A stretch of 38,183 bases of DNA from Acidobacteriota bacterium (GTDB taxonomy: Bacteria; Acidobacteriota; Terriglobia; Acidiferrales; 2-02-FULL-67-57). The position numbers and the translations under genes were made by a program. Within the stretch, counting starts at the first letter, position 1. Each line of letters starts with the position of its first letter. The DNA lies in NCBI GenBank assembly GCA_022571295.1, contig JACZYA010000013.1, positions 1-38,183 on the forward strand. Reading direction: 5' to 3'. A model generated the notes under the pieces. That model worked only from the letters and a program-made list of their open reading frames with translations. It did not search any database and was not told the DNA's origin. This document shows positions 13,180 through 28,111 of this stretch, in pieces.

Positions 13180-13587
13180 ATGCGAGCCCGACAGAGCCGT
13201 TTTGGACGCGCGCGCAAGCCGGTGGGGAAGATCACCCGGTTGGAGCACCGCCGGCAACTTCACCGCCGCGTGCGCTCGAAGGTGAGCGGGACAACCAGCC
13301 TCCCGCGCTTGAACGTGTTTCGCTCGCACAAGCACATCTATGCGCAGGTGATTGACGATGCGCAGGGGCGCACGCTGGTGGCGGCCTCCACGCTCGACAA
13401 GCAGGTGCGCCAGCAGGCCAGCTACGGCGGCAACGCGGCGGCCGCGAAGATCGCAGGAAAGGTTTTGGGCGAGCGCGCCCAGGCAGCGGGTGTGACCCGG
13501 GTGGCTTTCGACCGCGGCGGCTACCGGTATCACGGCCGAGTAAAAGTTCTAGCGGAGGCGGCCCGTGAGGCCGGATTGAAATTCTAA
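13180..13587 (+). CDS. rplR: 50S ribosomal protein L18
   Basis: [18 protein letters not shown]...[28 protein letters not shown]. Confidence 0.96.
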   Translation: MRARQSRFGRARKPVGKITRLEHRRQLHRRVRSKVSGTTSLPRLNVFRSHKHIYAQVIDDAQGRTLVAASTLDKQVRQQASYGGNAAAAKIAGKVLGERAQAAGVTRVAFDRGGYRYHGRVKVLAEAAREAGLKF

Positions 13588-13590
13588 ACG

Positions 13591-14121
13591 ATGAGTAGAG
13601 CAACCTTTCGAGACAAAGTGCGGCAGCAGAAACCGATTGATCCCGGCGGCTACCAGTTGACCGAGCACGTGGTTGCCATCAACCGCGTCACCAAGGTAGT
13701 GAAGGGCGGCAAGAACCTGAGTTTTTCCGCGCTGGTGGTGGTGGGCGACAAGAAAGGCGTGGTCGGCTTCGGAATGGGCAAGGCCCGCGAGGTACCGATG
13801 GCGATTCGCAAGGGAATCGAGGTCGCCAAGAAGAATCTGCTCAAGGTGAACCTTACCCCGCCGACCATTCCGCACCAGGTGATTGGGCGGTATTCGGCCT
13901 GTCGGGTGCTGCTCAAGCCGGCGCCGGAAGGCGCCGGGGTGATCGCCGGCGGACCGATTCGGCCGGTGATGGAAGCGGCGGGCATCCACGACGTTTTCAC
14001 CAAGGCCCTCGGCAACACCAACCCGCACAACGTAATTAAGGCCACCCTGGACGGCCTGCTCAGCCTGAAAGACAAGAAGGTGGTGGCGCAACTGCGCGGT
14101 AAGGAACCACAGGAGTTGTAG
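13591..14121 (+). CDS. rpsE: 30S ribosomal protein S5
   Basis: [36 protein letters not shown]. Confidence 0.97.
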   Translation: MSRATFRDKVRQQKPIDPGGYQLTEHVVAINRVTKVVKGGKNLSFSALVVVGDKKGVVGFGMGKAREVPMAIRKGIEVAKKNLLKVNLTPPTIPHQVIGRYSACRVLLKPAPEGAGVIAGGPIRPVMEAAGIHDVFTKALGNTNPHNVIKATLDGLLSLKDKKVVAQLRGKEPQEL

Positions 14122-14126
14122 CAGCG

Positions 14127-14321
14127 ATGGCGCAGAAAAAGATCGGCACGTTTAAGATTCAGTGGGTGCGGAGTTGGATCGGCTGCCCGGAAAAGCAGCG
14201 GGCGGTGGTGCGGGGCTTGGGGTTGCGCCGGCTCGGCCACGTGGTGGAGCGGGTGGATACGCCGGCGGTGCGCGGCATGGTGAAAAAGATTCCGCACCTG
14301 GTGAAGGTGGTGGAGGAGTAG
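14127..14321 (+). CDS. rpmD: 50S ribosomal protein L30
   Basis: [32 protein letters not shown]. Confidence 0.95.
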   Translation: MAQKKIGTFKIQWVRSWIGCPEKQRAVVRGLGLRRLGHVVERVDTPAVRGMVKKIPHLVKVVEE

Positions 14322-14324
14322 GCG

Positions 14325-14816
14325 ATGGTGAGGTTGGACAACTTGCACCCGCCGCGGGGCTCGCACAAAAAACCGCAGCGGGTGGGACGCGGCATCGGAG
14401 CGCGTAAGAGCAAGACCGCCGGGCGCGGCAACAAGGGACAGCTCTCCCGCTCAGGCGCCAGCGTCCGTCCGGGTTTTGAAGGCGGGCAGATGCCCCTGCA
14501 TCGGCGCCTGCCCAAGCGTGGCTTTACCAATATCTTTCGCACCGAGTACACGGTCGTGAACGTGGAGGCGCTGAGCCGGTTTTCCGCCGGCGAGCGGGTG
14601 ACGCCGGAGTCACTGAAAGCGCGCGGATTGGTGCGGCGTCGCCTGCCGGTGAAGATTCTGGGTGAAGGTGAGCTCAAGACCAAGCTCACCGTGGTGGTCC
14701 ACGCGTTCAGCGCCGGCGCCCGGCAAAAGATCGAAAAGGCAGGCGGCAGCGTGGAGGTGATTACGCGCGCGCCTGCGGCTCGGGAGTCCACGGCGGGGGA
14801 GGCCGCCAGCGCCTAA
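14325..14816 (+). CDS. rplO: 50S ribosomal protein L15
   Basis: [58 protein letters not shown]. Confidence 0.97.
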   Translation: MVRLDNLHPPRGSHKKPQRVGRGIGARKSKTAGRGNKGQLSRSGASVRPGFEGGQMPLHRRLPKRGFTNIFRTEYTVVNVEALSRFSAGERVTPESLKARGLVRRRLPVKILGEGELKTKLTVVVHAFSAGARQKIEKAGGSVEVITRAPAARESTAGEAASA

Positions 14817-14822
14817 CTGTTT

Positions 14823-16211
<1,389 letters not shown>

Positions 16212-16214
16212 GCC

Positions 16215-16913
16215 GTGGCCAGCGGGAGGAAACCGGCGCGCCCGTTGGTTTTCCTGGGGGCACCCGGAGCCGGCAAGGGCACGCAGGCCCGCGCCCTGGC
16301 CCAACACCGTGGCGTGCCGCAAATTGCCACCGGCGACATGTTCCGCGACCACGTCGCCCGGAACACGCCCTTGGGGCAGCAGGCCAAAGCTATCGTGGAG
16401 CGGGGGGAGTTGGTGAGCGACGAGATTGTATCCGCTATGGTGGCGGAGCGCATCCGGCAGCCCGACCGTGCGGGCGGGTTCATCCTGGATGGTTTTCCGC
16501 GCACGCGGACGCAGGCGGAGCGATTGGATGAGATTCTGGCCGAGGCGGGCTTTTCCAGCGCGCTTGCGATAAACTTGCAGGTGGGCTATGATAATTTGAT
16601 TCGCCGAATTTGCGGACGCCGTACGTGTTCGGTCTGCGGGGAAATCTACAATATTTTCGACCGCCCGCCGCGCGTGCAGGGGCGGTGCGACCGTGACGGC
16701 GGCGAGTTGACCGCGCGGGCTGATGATCGCGAAGAGGTAGTGCGAAAACGTTTGGATACTTACGAGCAGCAGACGAAACCGCTGGTGGAATTCTACCGCC
16801 AGCGCGGGGCCTTGTTGGAGGTGGACGGCGAGCAAGCCCCGGAGGAGCTGACCCGGCGGTTGATCCCACTGGTGGAGTCGGCGGTGGGGGCGGGAGTTGA
16901 GCGGCGGGCATGA
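16215..16913 (+). CDS. adk: Adenylate kinase (zinc LID type)
   Basis: GTG start; FLGAPGAGKGTQARAL; ILDGFPRT; LID C-x2-C..C-x2-D. Confidence 0.95.
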   Translation: MASGRKPARPLVFLGAPGAGKGTQARALAQHRGVPQIATGDMFRDHVARNTPLGQQAKAIVERGELVSDEIVSAMVAERIRQPDRAGGFILDGFPRTRTQAERLDEILAEAGFSSALAINLQVGYDNLIRRICGRRTCSVCGEIYNIFDRPPRVQGRCDRDGGELTARADDREEVVRKRLDTYEQQTKPLVEFYRQRGALLEVDGEQAPEELTRRLIPLVESAVGAGVERRA

Positions 16914-17656
16914 TTGTATGCAAGTCAGCGGCGGAATTGGAAAAGATGCGCGCTGCCGGGCAGATCGGGGCGCGCGTATTGGCACAGGTGGCCGCGCACG
17001 CAGCCCCGGGCGTCTCTCTGCTGGAGTTGGAAGCGCTGGCGGAGAAGGAGATCGCCGCCGGCAAAGGCGAACCGGCCTTCAAGGGCTACCGCGGGTATCC
17101 GTGCGTGCTGTGCACTTCGGTCAACGAGGAAATTGTGCATGGCATCCCGTCGGAGCGCAAGCTGCGGGAGGGCGACATCCTCTCGATTGACGTGGGGATT
17201 AAGCTGGAGGGGTTCTACGTGGACACCGCCACCACCGTCCTGCTGGAGCCGGTGGCGCCGGAGGTCAAGACGCTGGTTCGGGTTACGCGCGAAGCGTTGG
17301 ACATAGCGGTGAAGCAGGCGCGGGCAGGGAATTACTTGAACGACATCGGGAAGGCGGTGCAGCAGCATGTGGAGGGCGCCGGGTTCAATGTGGTGCGCGA
17401 ATTCGTGGGCCACGGCATCGGCACGCAACTGCACGAGGAGCCGCAGGTGCCCAACTATGCCACGCCCGGTCGCGGCCCGAAGCTGAGGCCCGGGATGGTG
17501 CTGGCGTTGGAGCCGATGGTGACCAAAGGTTCGCCGGCTGTAAAGATGCGGCCGGACCGGTGGACGGCGGTGGTAGCCGATGGCGGCCATGCCGCCCACT
17601 TTGAGCACTGCGTGGCCGTCACCCAGAACGGCCCCTGGGTGTTGACGGAAGCCTAG
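16910..17656 (+). CDS. map: Methionine aminopeptidase type I
   Basis: [41 protein letters not shown] overlap with adk. Confidence 0.95.
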   Translation: MIVCKSAAELEKMRAAGQIGARVLAQVAAHAAPGVSLLELEALAEKEIAAGKGEPAFKGYRGYPCVLCTSVNEEIVHGIPSERKLREGDILSIDVGIKLEGFYVDTATTVLLEPVAPEVKTLVRVTREALDIAVKQARAGNYLNDIGKAVQQHVEGAGFNVVREFVGHGIGTQLHEEPQVPNYATPGRGPKLRPGMVLALEPMVTKGSPAVKMRPDRWTAVVADGGHAAHFEHCVAVTQNGPWVLTEA

Positions 17657-17672
17657 CGGGATAAAGGAGCGT

Positions 17673-17891
17673 ATGGCCAAAGAGGACGCGATTGAGGTGA
17701 TGGGCACAGTGGTCGAGACGTTACCCAATGCGATGTTTCGGATTGAGCTGGAGAACAAGCACAAGGTGCTGGCCCACATCTCGGGGCGGATGCGGAAATA
17801 CTTTATCCGTATCTTGCCTGGCGACCGCGTGCAGTTGGAACTGTCGCCCTACGATTTGAGCCGGGGCCGGATCACGTATCGTTTTCGCTAG
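17673..17891 (+). CDS. infA: Translation initiation factor IF-1
   Basis: [53 protein letters not shown]. Confidence 0.97.
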   Translation: MAKEDAIEVMGTVVETLPNAMFRIELENKHKVLAHISGRMRKYFIRILPGDRVQLELSPYDLSRGRITYRFR

Positions 17892-17900
17892 AGGGACGCT

Positions 17901-18014
17901 GTGAAGGTACGGGCATCGGTAAAGAAAATTTGCGCTAAGTGCAAGATCATCCGCCGGCGCGGCATAGTGCGGGTGATCTGCGTGAATCCCAAGCACAAGC
18001 AGCGCCAGGGCTAA
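17901..18014 (+). CDS. rpmJ: 50S ribosomal protein L36 (zinc form)
   Basis: GTG..TAA: (M)[36 protein letters not shown], 37 aa; below the track length cut-off. Confidence 0.95.
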   Translation: MKVRASVKKICAKCKIIRRRGIVRVICVNPKHKQRQG

Positions 18015-18026
18015 GGAGAGAGAACC

Positions 18027-18416
18027 ATGGCACGGATTTCCGGCGTGGATCTGCCGCCGCAAAAGAATGTCTGGATCGGGCTGACGCACATCTACGGTAT
18101 CGGGCGCAGCCGGTCGGCGCAGATTCTGGCTAAGGCGGAGGTGGAGCAGTTCCGCAAGGTCAAGGATTTGACCGAAACCGATGTCAGCCACATCCGCCAG
18201 GTGATCGAGGAGCAGGGCGGCGTGGAAGGTGATTTGCGCAAAGAGATTTCCATGAACATCAAGCGCCTGATCGAGATCGGGAGCTACCGGGGTCAGCGCC
18301 ACCGCCGCAGCTTGCCGGTACGCGGCCAGCGCACGCACACCAACGCTCGCACGCGTAAGGGCCCGCGCCGTCAAACCGTGGCCTTGAAGCGGGCGGCCCC
18401 GACCAAGAAGGGTTAA
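18027..18416 (+). CDS. rpsM: 30S ribosomal protein S13
   Basis: [34 protein letters not shown]...[26 protein letters not shown]. Confidence 0.97.
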   Translation: MARISGVDLPPQKNVWIGLTHIYGIGRSRSAQILAKAEVEQFRKVKDLTETDVSHIRQVIEEQGGVEGDLRKEISMNIKRLIEIGSYRGQRHRRSLPVRGQRTHTNARTRKGPRRQTVALKRAAPTKKG

Positions 18417-18429
18417 GGGAGAAAAAAGA

Positions 18430-18849
18430 ATGGCTAAAGCCGCAGCTCCAGCGGGCAAGACGGGACGCAAGAAGTCATTTCGCAAGAAGCGCGAGAAGAA
18501 GCACATCCCGGCGGGTCTGGTTTTTATCCGGGCGACCTTCAACAATACCCAGGTCACCATTACCGACATGAAAGGCAACACCATCGGGTGGGCCAGCTCC
18601 GGCTCGGTTGGGTTCAAAGGGTCTCGCAAGGGAACTCCTTTTGCAGCCGGGCAGGCAGCCACGGCGGCTGCCACGCGCGCGCGCGACGTGGGAATGCGGA
18701 CGGTGGAAGTGCGCGTCAACGGGCCGGGGTCGGGTCGCGAGTCGGCCATCCGCTCCCTGGCGGCTGCCGGCTTGCAGGTGACTGTCATCAGAGATGTCAC
18801 CCCGATCCCGCACAACGGCTGTCGGCCGCCCAAGCGGCGTCGGGTGTGA
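18430..18849 (+). CDS. rpsK: 30S ribosomal protein S11
   Basis: [42 protein letters not shown]. Confidence 0.97.
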   Translation: MAKAAAPAGKTGRKKSFRKKREKKHIPAGLVFIRATFNNTQVTITDMKGNTIGWASSGSVGFKGSRKGTPFAAGQAATAAATRARDVGMRTVEVRVNGPGSGRESAIRSLAAAGLQVTVIRDVTPIPHNGCRPPKRRRV

Positions 18850-18890
18850 TGAGAGGAACGAATCGGTTGGTAGGGAGGTAGAAGACAGCC

Positions 18891-19523
18891 TTGGCTCGAT
18901 ACTGTGATGCGGTTTGCCGGCTCTGCCGGCGCGAAGGAATGAAGCTGTTCTTGAAGGGGGAGCGCTGCTTCACCGACAAGTGCGCGATTGAGAAGCGGAA
19001 CGTTCCGCCCGGCATGCACGGGCGCGGGCGCCGGCCCAAGACACGCGCCTACGGCACCCAGTTGCGGGAAAAGCAGCGGGTGCGTCGTGTCTATGGGGTG
19101 CTGGAACGGCAGTTCCGCAACATCTTTCAGAAAGCGGAGCGGATGCCGGGTAAGACCGGCGAGAACTTGCTGGTGTTGTTGGAGCGGCGGCTGGACACGA
19201 TGGTGCAGCGCGCCGGCTTTGCCAGCTCGCGGGCGCAAGCGCGCCAGTTGGTGCTGCACGGGCATGTGCGCGTGAACGAGAAGCGGGTGAACATCCCGTC
19301 GGCGCTGGTCAGCGTCGGAGACGAAATCAGCCTCAAGGGCCAGATGAAAGAGAACGCGATGGTGTTGCAGGCGATGGAGGTGGCAGGGCGGCAGTTGACG
19401 GCTAGTTGGCTGGAGATTGACCGCGAGGCCTTGCGCGCCAAGCTGACCGCTTGGCCCAAGCGCGAGGAGTTGACCACGCCGCCGCTCAATGAGCAACTCA
19501 TTGTCGAACTCTATTCGAGGTAA
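18891..19523 (+). CDS. rpsD: 30S ribosomal protein S4 (zinc form)
   Basis: TTG start; MARYCDAVCRLCRREGMKLFLKGERCFTDKCAIEKRNVPPG. Confidence 0.96.
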   Translation: MARYCDAVCRLCRREGMKLFLKGERCFTDKCAIEKRNVPPGMHGRGRRPKTRAYGTQLREKQRVRRVYGVLERQFRNIFQKAERMPGKTGENLLVLLERRLDTMVQRAGFASSRAQARQLVLHGHVRVNEKRVNIPSALVSVGDEISLKGQMKENAMVLQAMEVAGRQLTASWLEIDREALRAKLTAWPKREELTTPPLNEQLIVELYSR

Positions 19524-19541
19524 AGGGAGGTAAGAAGATCT

Positions 19542-20576
19542 ATGTGGAAAGGCTTTCAAAAACCGAAGCGCTTGGTGAGCGAAGTTGAAACGCTGACCGA
19601 CCACTACGGAAAATTCTACGCCCAGCCGTTCGAGCGAGGATTCGGCACCACCATCGGCAATTCCTTGCGGCGGGTGCTGTTGAGCTCGGTGGAGGGTGCC
19701 GCCATCACCGCCGTGAAGATCGAAGGGGTGCTGCACGAGTTCCAATCGATCCCCGGCGTGGTGGAAGACGCCACCGACGTCATCCTCAACCTCAAGCAGG
19801 TGCCGTTGCGTTTGCACAATCCCGAAGCGGTCAAGACGATGACCCTGTTCGCGGACAAACCGGGAGAGGTCACTTCCGGCATGATCGAAACCGATGCCGA
19901 AATCGAAGTGTTGGACAAGAGCATCCACTTGGCGACCCTGGGCGAGGGCGGCAAACTGGTGATAGAGATGCGCGTGAAGAACGGCCGGGGCTACGTCAGC
20001 GCCGACCGCAACTTCGACGAAGACCTGCCCGTCGGCTACATTCCCACTGACTCGGTCCACTCCCCGGTGCGCAAGGTCAACTACACGGTGGAGGCGGCCC
20101 GCTTGGGGCAGGTGACCGACTACGACAAGCTGACCCTGGAAGTGTGGACGAACGGTGCCGTCAAACCTCACGACGCTGTTGGTCTGGGCGCCAAGCTGCT
20201 CAAAGACCACATGAGCATCTTTATCGCTTTCGAGGAGGACGTGCCGGCGGAGGTAGCGTCCGTGGAACGCAGCTTCGATCCGCGTCAGGAGTACTTGGAC
20301 CGGTCGGTGGACGAGTTGGAACTCTCCGTCCGCGCCTACAATTGTCTGAAGAACGCCAACCTCCGCACCATCGGCGAGCTGGTGCAGCGCTCCGAGCAAG
20401 AGATGCTGAAGACAAAAAACTTCGGGCGTAAGTCGCTGAACGAAATCAAGGACATCCTCGTCAGCATGAACTTGCAATTGGGGATGAAACTCGACGAACA
20501 GGGGCGCATCGTTTATCCGCCGTGGGAGGCGGTCAAGCCGGAAGCCGAGCAGCAGGCGCCTGCAACTTCGCTCTAA
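19542..20576 (+). CDS. rpoA: RNA polymerase subunit alpha
   Basis: [61 protein letters not shown]. Confidence 0.98.
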   Translation: MWKGFQKPKRLVSEVETLTDHYGKFYAQPFERGFGTTIGNSLRRVLLSSVEGAAITAVKIEGVLHEFQSIPGVVEDATDVILNLKQVPLRLHNPEAVKTMTLFADKPGEVTSGMIETDAEIEVLDKSIHLATLGEGGKLVIEMRVKNGRGYVSADRNFDEDLPVGYIPTDSVHSPVRKVNYTVEAARLGQVTDYDKLTLEVWTNGAVKPHDAVGLGAKLLKDHMSIFIAFEEDVPAEVASVERSFDPRQEYLDRSVDELELSVRAYNCLKNANLRTIGELVQRSEQEMLKTKNFGRKSLNEIKDILVSMNLQLGMKLDEQGRIVYPPWEAVKPEAEQQAPATSL

Positions 20577-20591
20577 GACCGGGGAAATTCC

Positions 20592-21047
20592 ATGAGGCAT
20601 CGCAAGGGCTACAAGAAACTCGGTCGCAATACGGCTCACCGCCGGGCGACTTTGCGCAACTTGGTCACCAATCTGCTCGAGCGCGAGCGCATCACCACCA
20701 CCGTCACCAAAGCCAAAGCCCTGCGCCCGCTGGCCGAAAAGATGATCACGCTCGGCAAGCGCGATACCTTGCACGCCCGCCGGCAGGCGGCGGCGTTCTT
20801 GCTCAGCCCGCCGGTGTTGAAGAAGCTCTTCGGCACGCTTGCGCCGCGCTTCGCCGACCGCCCGGGAGGCTACACGCGCATCGTGCGCGTCGGCTGGCGT
20901 CGCGGCGACGGCGGTGAAATGGCGCTGATCCATTTGATTGGCTCCGAGTTGAAAGTTAAAGAGAAGAAAGAAAAGAAGCGCAAGAAGGAAGCTCCGCCGC
21001 CGGAGCCCGTGCCGGAAGCTGCGCCCGAGGCGGCGTCGAAAGAATAA
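20592..21047 (+). CDS. rplQ: 50S ribosomal protein L17 with charged C-terminal tail
   Basis: MRHRKGYKKLGRNTAHRRATLRNLVTNLLERERITTTVTKAK. Confidence 0.96.
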   Translation: MRHRKGYKKLGRNTAHRRATLRNLVTNLLERERITTTVTKAKALRPLAEKMITLGKRDTLHARRQAAAFLLSPPVLKKLFGTLAPRFADRPGGYTRIVRVGWRRGDGGEMALIHLIGSELKVKEKKEKKRKKEAPPPEPVPEAAPEAASKE

Positions 21048-21077
21048 AAGAATAGAAGTTCTGGGAAGTGTGGGAAG

Positions 21078-21107
21078 CGGCCTTGATCTTCGGATCGGGG
21101 CCGTTTT

Positions 21108-21109
<2 letters not shown>
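21078..21109 (+). terminator. Intrinsic terminator of the ribosomal superoperon
   Basis: CGGCCttGATC-uucg-GATCggGGCCG stem with UUCG tetraloop, then TTTTTT. Confidence 0.92.
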
Positions 21110-22634
<1,525 letters not shown>

Positions 22635-22725
22635 TCATTCGATTCTAGGCCCTCGCCCCCACTTCGTCAATCGCACCCCCGCTCGCGTTCTCCGTGCCCT
22701 GCGTCTCGATGGCTTATTCTGGGGG

Positions 22726-25581
<2,856 letters not shown>

Positions 25582-25657
25582 TACGATGTTCCTACGCTGG
25601 GTTATTCAAGGCAGGGAACTTCTCCCTGACACGCCATTTCACGCTCTGCAAACCTCC

Positions 25658-25663
25658 ATTGTA
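25658..25663 (-). promoter_or_regulatory. Candidate extended -10 promoter of secA (TGcTACAAT on the minus strand)
   Basis: Plus strand ATTGTAGCA; about 75 nt upstream of the secA GTG. Confidence 0.4.
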
Positions 25664-25730
25664 GCATGCGGCAGAAGCGCCGAGTCGGCTCCGGGCGCGG
25701 GACTGTTTCAGCGCAGCGCAATTTGAGGTA

Positions 25731-25769
25731 GGCGGGCCTGCCCGCCGAAGCCCAAAGGGCGTAGGCGGG
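25731..25769. repeat. Palindromic intergenic element with alternative pairing
   Basis: GGCGGGcctgCCCGCC then CCCGCCgaaGCCCaaaGGGCgtaGGCGGG; the central CCCGCC can pair either way. Confidence 0.6.
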
Positions 25770-25798
25770 TTGACTTGAGCGTTCGCCCACGTTATAGA
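25770..25798 (+). promoter_or_regulatory. Candidate sigma70-type promoter for the deoxyribosyltransferase-like gene
   Basis: TTGACT, 17-bp spacer, TATAGA; abuts the preceding palindromic element. Confidence 0.55.
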
Positions 25799-25850
25799 CG
25801 CTGTGCGGTTCGCTCGGCGGGTGTGAGGATTTGCCTTCTAATTGGCCGAT

Positions 25851-25887
25851 CAACCAGTCAACCAATCAACCAATCAACTGTTCAACC
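25851..25887. repeat. Tandem 8-bp repeat (caaccagt, caaccaat x2, degenerate caactgtt, caacc)
   Basis: Direct reading of 25851-25887, immediately before the ATG. Confidence 0.8.
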
Positions 25888-26352
25888 ATGTGGGTTTATC
25901 TCTCCGGCTCGATTGAGTTCGCACGCGATGGCGGTCGAGCTTGGCGGCGTGACCTGACACCGTTCCTCGTAGGAACGCTCGGCCACCGCGTCTATGACCC
26001 CGCCGAGGACGAAAAGAAAAATCTGACCGATGAGGAAGTGGCGCACTTCCGCTCTTGGAAAAGCTCCGACCTCGAGCGCTTCCGCCGCACCGTGCGCAAG
26101 ATTATTGACTGGGACCTCGACCTGATCGAACAGCAGGCCGACTACCTGGTCTGCTACTGGGACCGGGAGTCCGCCCGCGGCGCCGGCACCCAGGCCGAGC
26201 TCACCGCCGCCTACCGCAAGGGCGTTCCCGTCTACCTGGTTACGGAGCTGCCCCCCGCCGAGATCAGCGGCTGGATTCTCGCCTGCGCCGAAAAGGTCTT
26301 CAGCAGCTTCGACGACCTGAAGACCTTTCTGCTCGAACGCTACACGTCATAG
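25888..26352 (+). CDS. Nucleoside 2-deoxyribosyltransferase-like protein
   Basis: MWVYLSGSIEFARDGGRAWRRDL...DPAEDE...DLDLIEQQADYLVCYWDRESARGAGTQAELTAAYRKGVPVYLV: N-terminal YLSGSIE, D..LI...D.LV and GTxxEl motifs. Confidence 0.65.
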   Translation: MWVYLSGSIEFARDGGRAWRRDLTPFLVGTLGHRVYDPAEDEKKNLTDEEVAHFRSWKSSDLERFRRTVRKIIDWDLDLIEQQADYLVCYWDRESARGAGTQAELTAAYRKGVPVYLVTELPPAEISGWILACAEKVFSSFDDLKTFLLERYTS

Positions 26353-26445
26353 TTCAGCCTACGGGCTTGTCCTGAGCCCGGTCGAAGGGCTTCTGCCCGT
26401 GGGACCCGGCGGCCTGCCTGCGGTAGGCAGACCGCTGGACTGAAC
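26352..26445. repeat. Structured intergenic element predicted to fold as a three-way junction
   Basis: Outer GTTCAG/CTGAAC; arm A ACGGGC/GCCCGT with inner AGCCC/GGGCT; arm B CGGcCTGCCT/AGGCAGaCCG. Confidence 0.65.
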
Positions 26446-26458
26446 ACCCTCTTGGCTG

Positions 26459-27316
26459 CTACTGCCCGCCCAGGATAATCGGCAGTCCCTTACCGCCGCT
26501 GCCGATTATTACCACCTTCGCGTTCTGGCTGCTGGCCAGCTTTTCGGTCGCCTCGATGCCCTTCCAGGTCAACAGTTGTGCGCTGATGCCCTGAGCGACG
26601 ATGCGCTGGAAGTCGCGGATGCCGGCAGCCTCGATGCGCTTGCGCTCGGCTTCCTGCTGTTCTCGTTGCAGCACGAACTCCATCCGCTGTGCTTCCTGGT
26701 CGGCCTGCTGTTTGGCTTCGATGGCTTGCGTCACCGTAGCCGGCAGCTTCACTTCCCGGAGTAGGACCCGTTCTACGATGATCCCTCGCCCACTCAGGAT
26801 TGCTATCAACTCCTCGGCGACCTGTTTCCCGATCAGTTCGCGCTTGACGCCGTAGAGAGCATCGGCGTCGTAGGCAGAAGTGACCGAGCGGATGGTCGAG
26901 CGCAGGTTGGCCTTCACCACTATGTTCACGTAATCCACTCCAATGGTCTTGTACACCTCATTGGCCTTAGTACTGTCCAGGCGGAAGAGTAATGTTGTGT
27001 CCAATGTCACGCTCAGCCCCTCGTTGCTGAGCACTTGGGCTCTTTCTGTTAACTCTTGCGTGCGGACTGAGAAGGTGATGTTCCGCGCCAGCGGGTTCGC
27101 CAGGTGCGTGCCCGCAGACAGCGTGGTGTCGGTCACTCGACCGAAGAACACCAGCACTCCCACGTGGCCCGCCGGCACGTACTTCAGCGCAGCGAACAAC
27201 AGCAACCCCACCAGAACCACAATCACCACCACCGCACCCGACCAGGGCGCCAACGAGCGCAACTTGGCCGCATAGACTTCCCGGATGTCGTCCGGGTCGC
27301 GTTGATAAGCAGTCAT
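26459..27316 (-). CDS. SPFH/prohibitin-family membrane protein
   Basis: N-terminal [37 protein letters not shown]; Glu/Ala/Gln-rich coiled region. Confidence 0.85.
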   Translation of the reverse strand: MTAYQRDPDDIREVYAAKLRSLAPWSGAVVVIVVLVGLLLFAALKYVPAGHVGVLVFFGRVTDTTLSAGTHLANPLARNITFSVRTQELTERAQVLSNEGLSVTLDTTLLFRLDSTKANEVYKTIGVDYVNIVVKANLRSTIRSVTSAYDADALYGVKRELIGKQVAEELIAILSGRGIIVERVLLREVKLPATVTQAIEAKQQADQEAQRMEFVLQREQQEAERKRIEAAGIRDFQRIVAQGISAQLLTWKGIEATEKLASSQNAKVVIIGSGGKGLPIILGGQ

Positions 27317-27380
27317 AGCAATACCTCCAAGTAAGTTGTACCAACAGTGTGACCCCTCCCATTCTAGTTTGTTTCCGCGC

Positions 27381-27410
27381 CCGCGTCAGGCCTTTTCGCT
27401 CCTGACGCGG
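27381..27410. repeat. Perfect 10-bp inverted repeat in divergent promoter region
   Basis: CCGCGTCAGG-ccttttcgct-CCTGACGCGG. Confidence 0.85.
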
Positions 27411-27455
27411 CTCAGCCCCGCCCAAGCTGTGCTATTATCCCGCGCGGGGGTTCGC

Positions 27456-28058
27456 ATGGATATCGTCAAAGGCAACATGGGCTGGATTGAAGTCGTCTGC
27501 GGCCCCATGTTCAGCGGCAAGAGCGAGGAGCTGATCCGGCGGCTCCGCCGCGCCCAGATTGCCCGCCAGCGCGTGCAAATCTTCAAGTCGGTGCTGGACG
27601 ACCGCTACGCCCAGCAGGAGATTGTCTCCCACAGCGAAGCGCGCATCGAGGCCCAGATTGTTTCCCAGGCGCCGGACATTCTGAAGCAGGTTGACCCGCG
27701 CACCGAAGTGGTCGGCATCGACGAAGCCCACTTTTTCGGCATGGACTTGGTCGAGGCCGCCGACCAGCTCGCCAACCTGGGCAAGCGCGTGATTGTCGCC
27801 GGGCTCGAGACTGACTATCTCGGCCGCTCCTTCGAGCAGGTCTCGCAATTAATGACGGTGGCGGAAGAAGTCACCAAGCTGCTCGCCATCTGCGTCCGCT
27901 GCGGCAACCCCGCCAAGCACACCCAGCGCTTGGTGGCTTCCGAGGAGCGCATCCTGGTCGGGGCCCAGACCGAGTACGAAGCCCGCTGCCGCCGCTGCTT
28001 CGACCCCCACTTGGCCGCCGAAAAAGTGGCCGTCTCCAAACAGACGGCAAAAACCTGA
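27456..28058 (+). CDS. tdk: Thymidine kinase (type II)
   Basis: [39 protein letters not shown]; two CxxC (CVRCGN, CRRC). Confidence 0.93.
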   Translation: MDIVKGNMGWIEVVCGPMFSGKSEELIRRLRRAQIARQRVQIFKSVLDDRYAQQEIVSHSEARIEAQIVSQAPDILKQVDPRTEVVGIDEAHFFGMDLVEAADQLANLGKRVIVAGLETDYLGRSFEQVSQLMTVAEEVTKLLAICVRCGNPAKHTQRLVASEERILVGAQTEYEARCRRCFDPHLAAEKVAVSKQTAKT

Positions 28059-28111
28059 TCTAACTGGGCCACACTCTTTTGCTATGATGAGGCGCGCTTT
28101 TTGCGCTCTCT

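Noticed and set aside
17721-20933. 1070-aa minus-strand ORF opposite infA-rplQ
   Set aside because: Shadow frame of high-GC coding DNA; the plus strand encodes well-recognised rpmJ, rpsM, rpsK, rpsD, rpoA and rplQ; low-complexity His/Arg/Gln/Leu-rich product
25851-25887. CRISPR-like repeat
   Set aside because: 8-bp contiguous tandem units without spacers; not a CRISPR array
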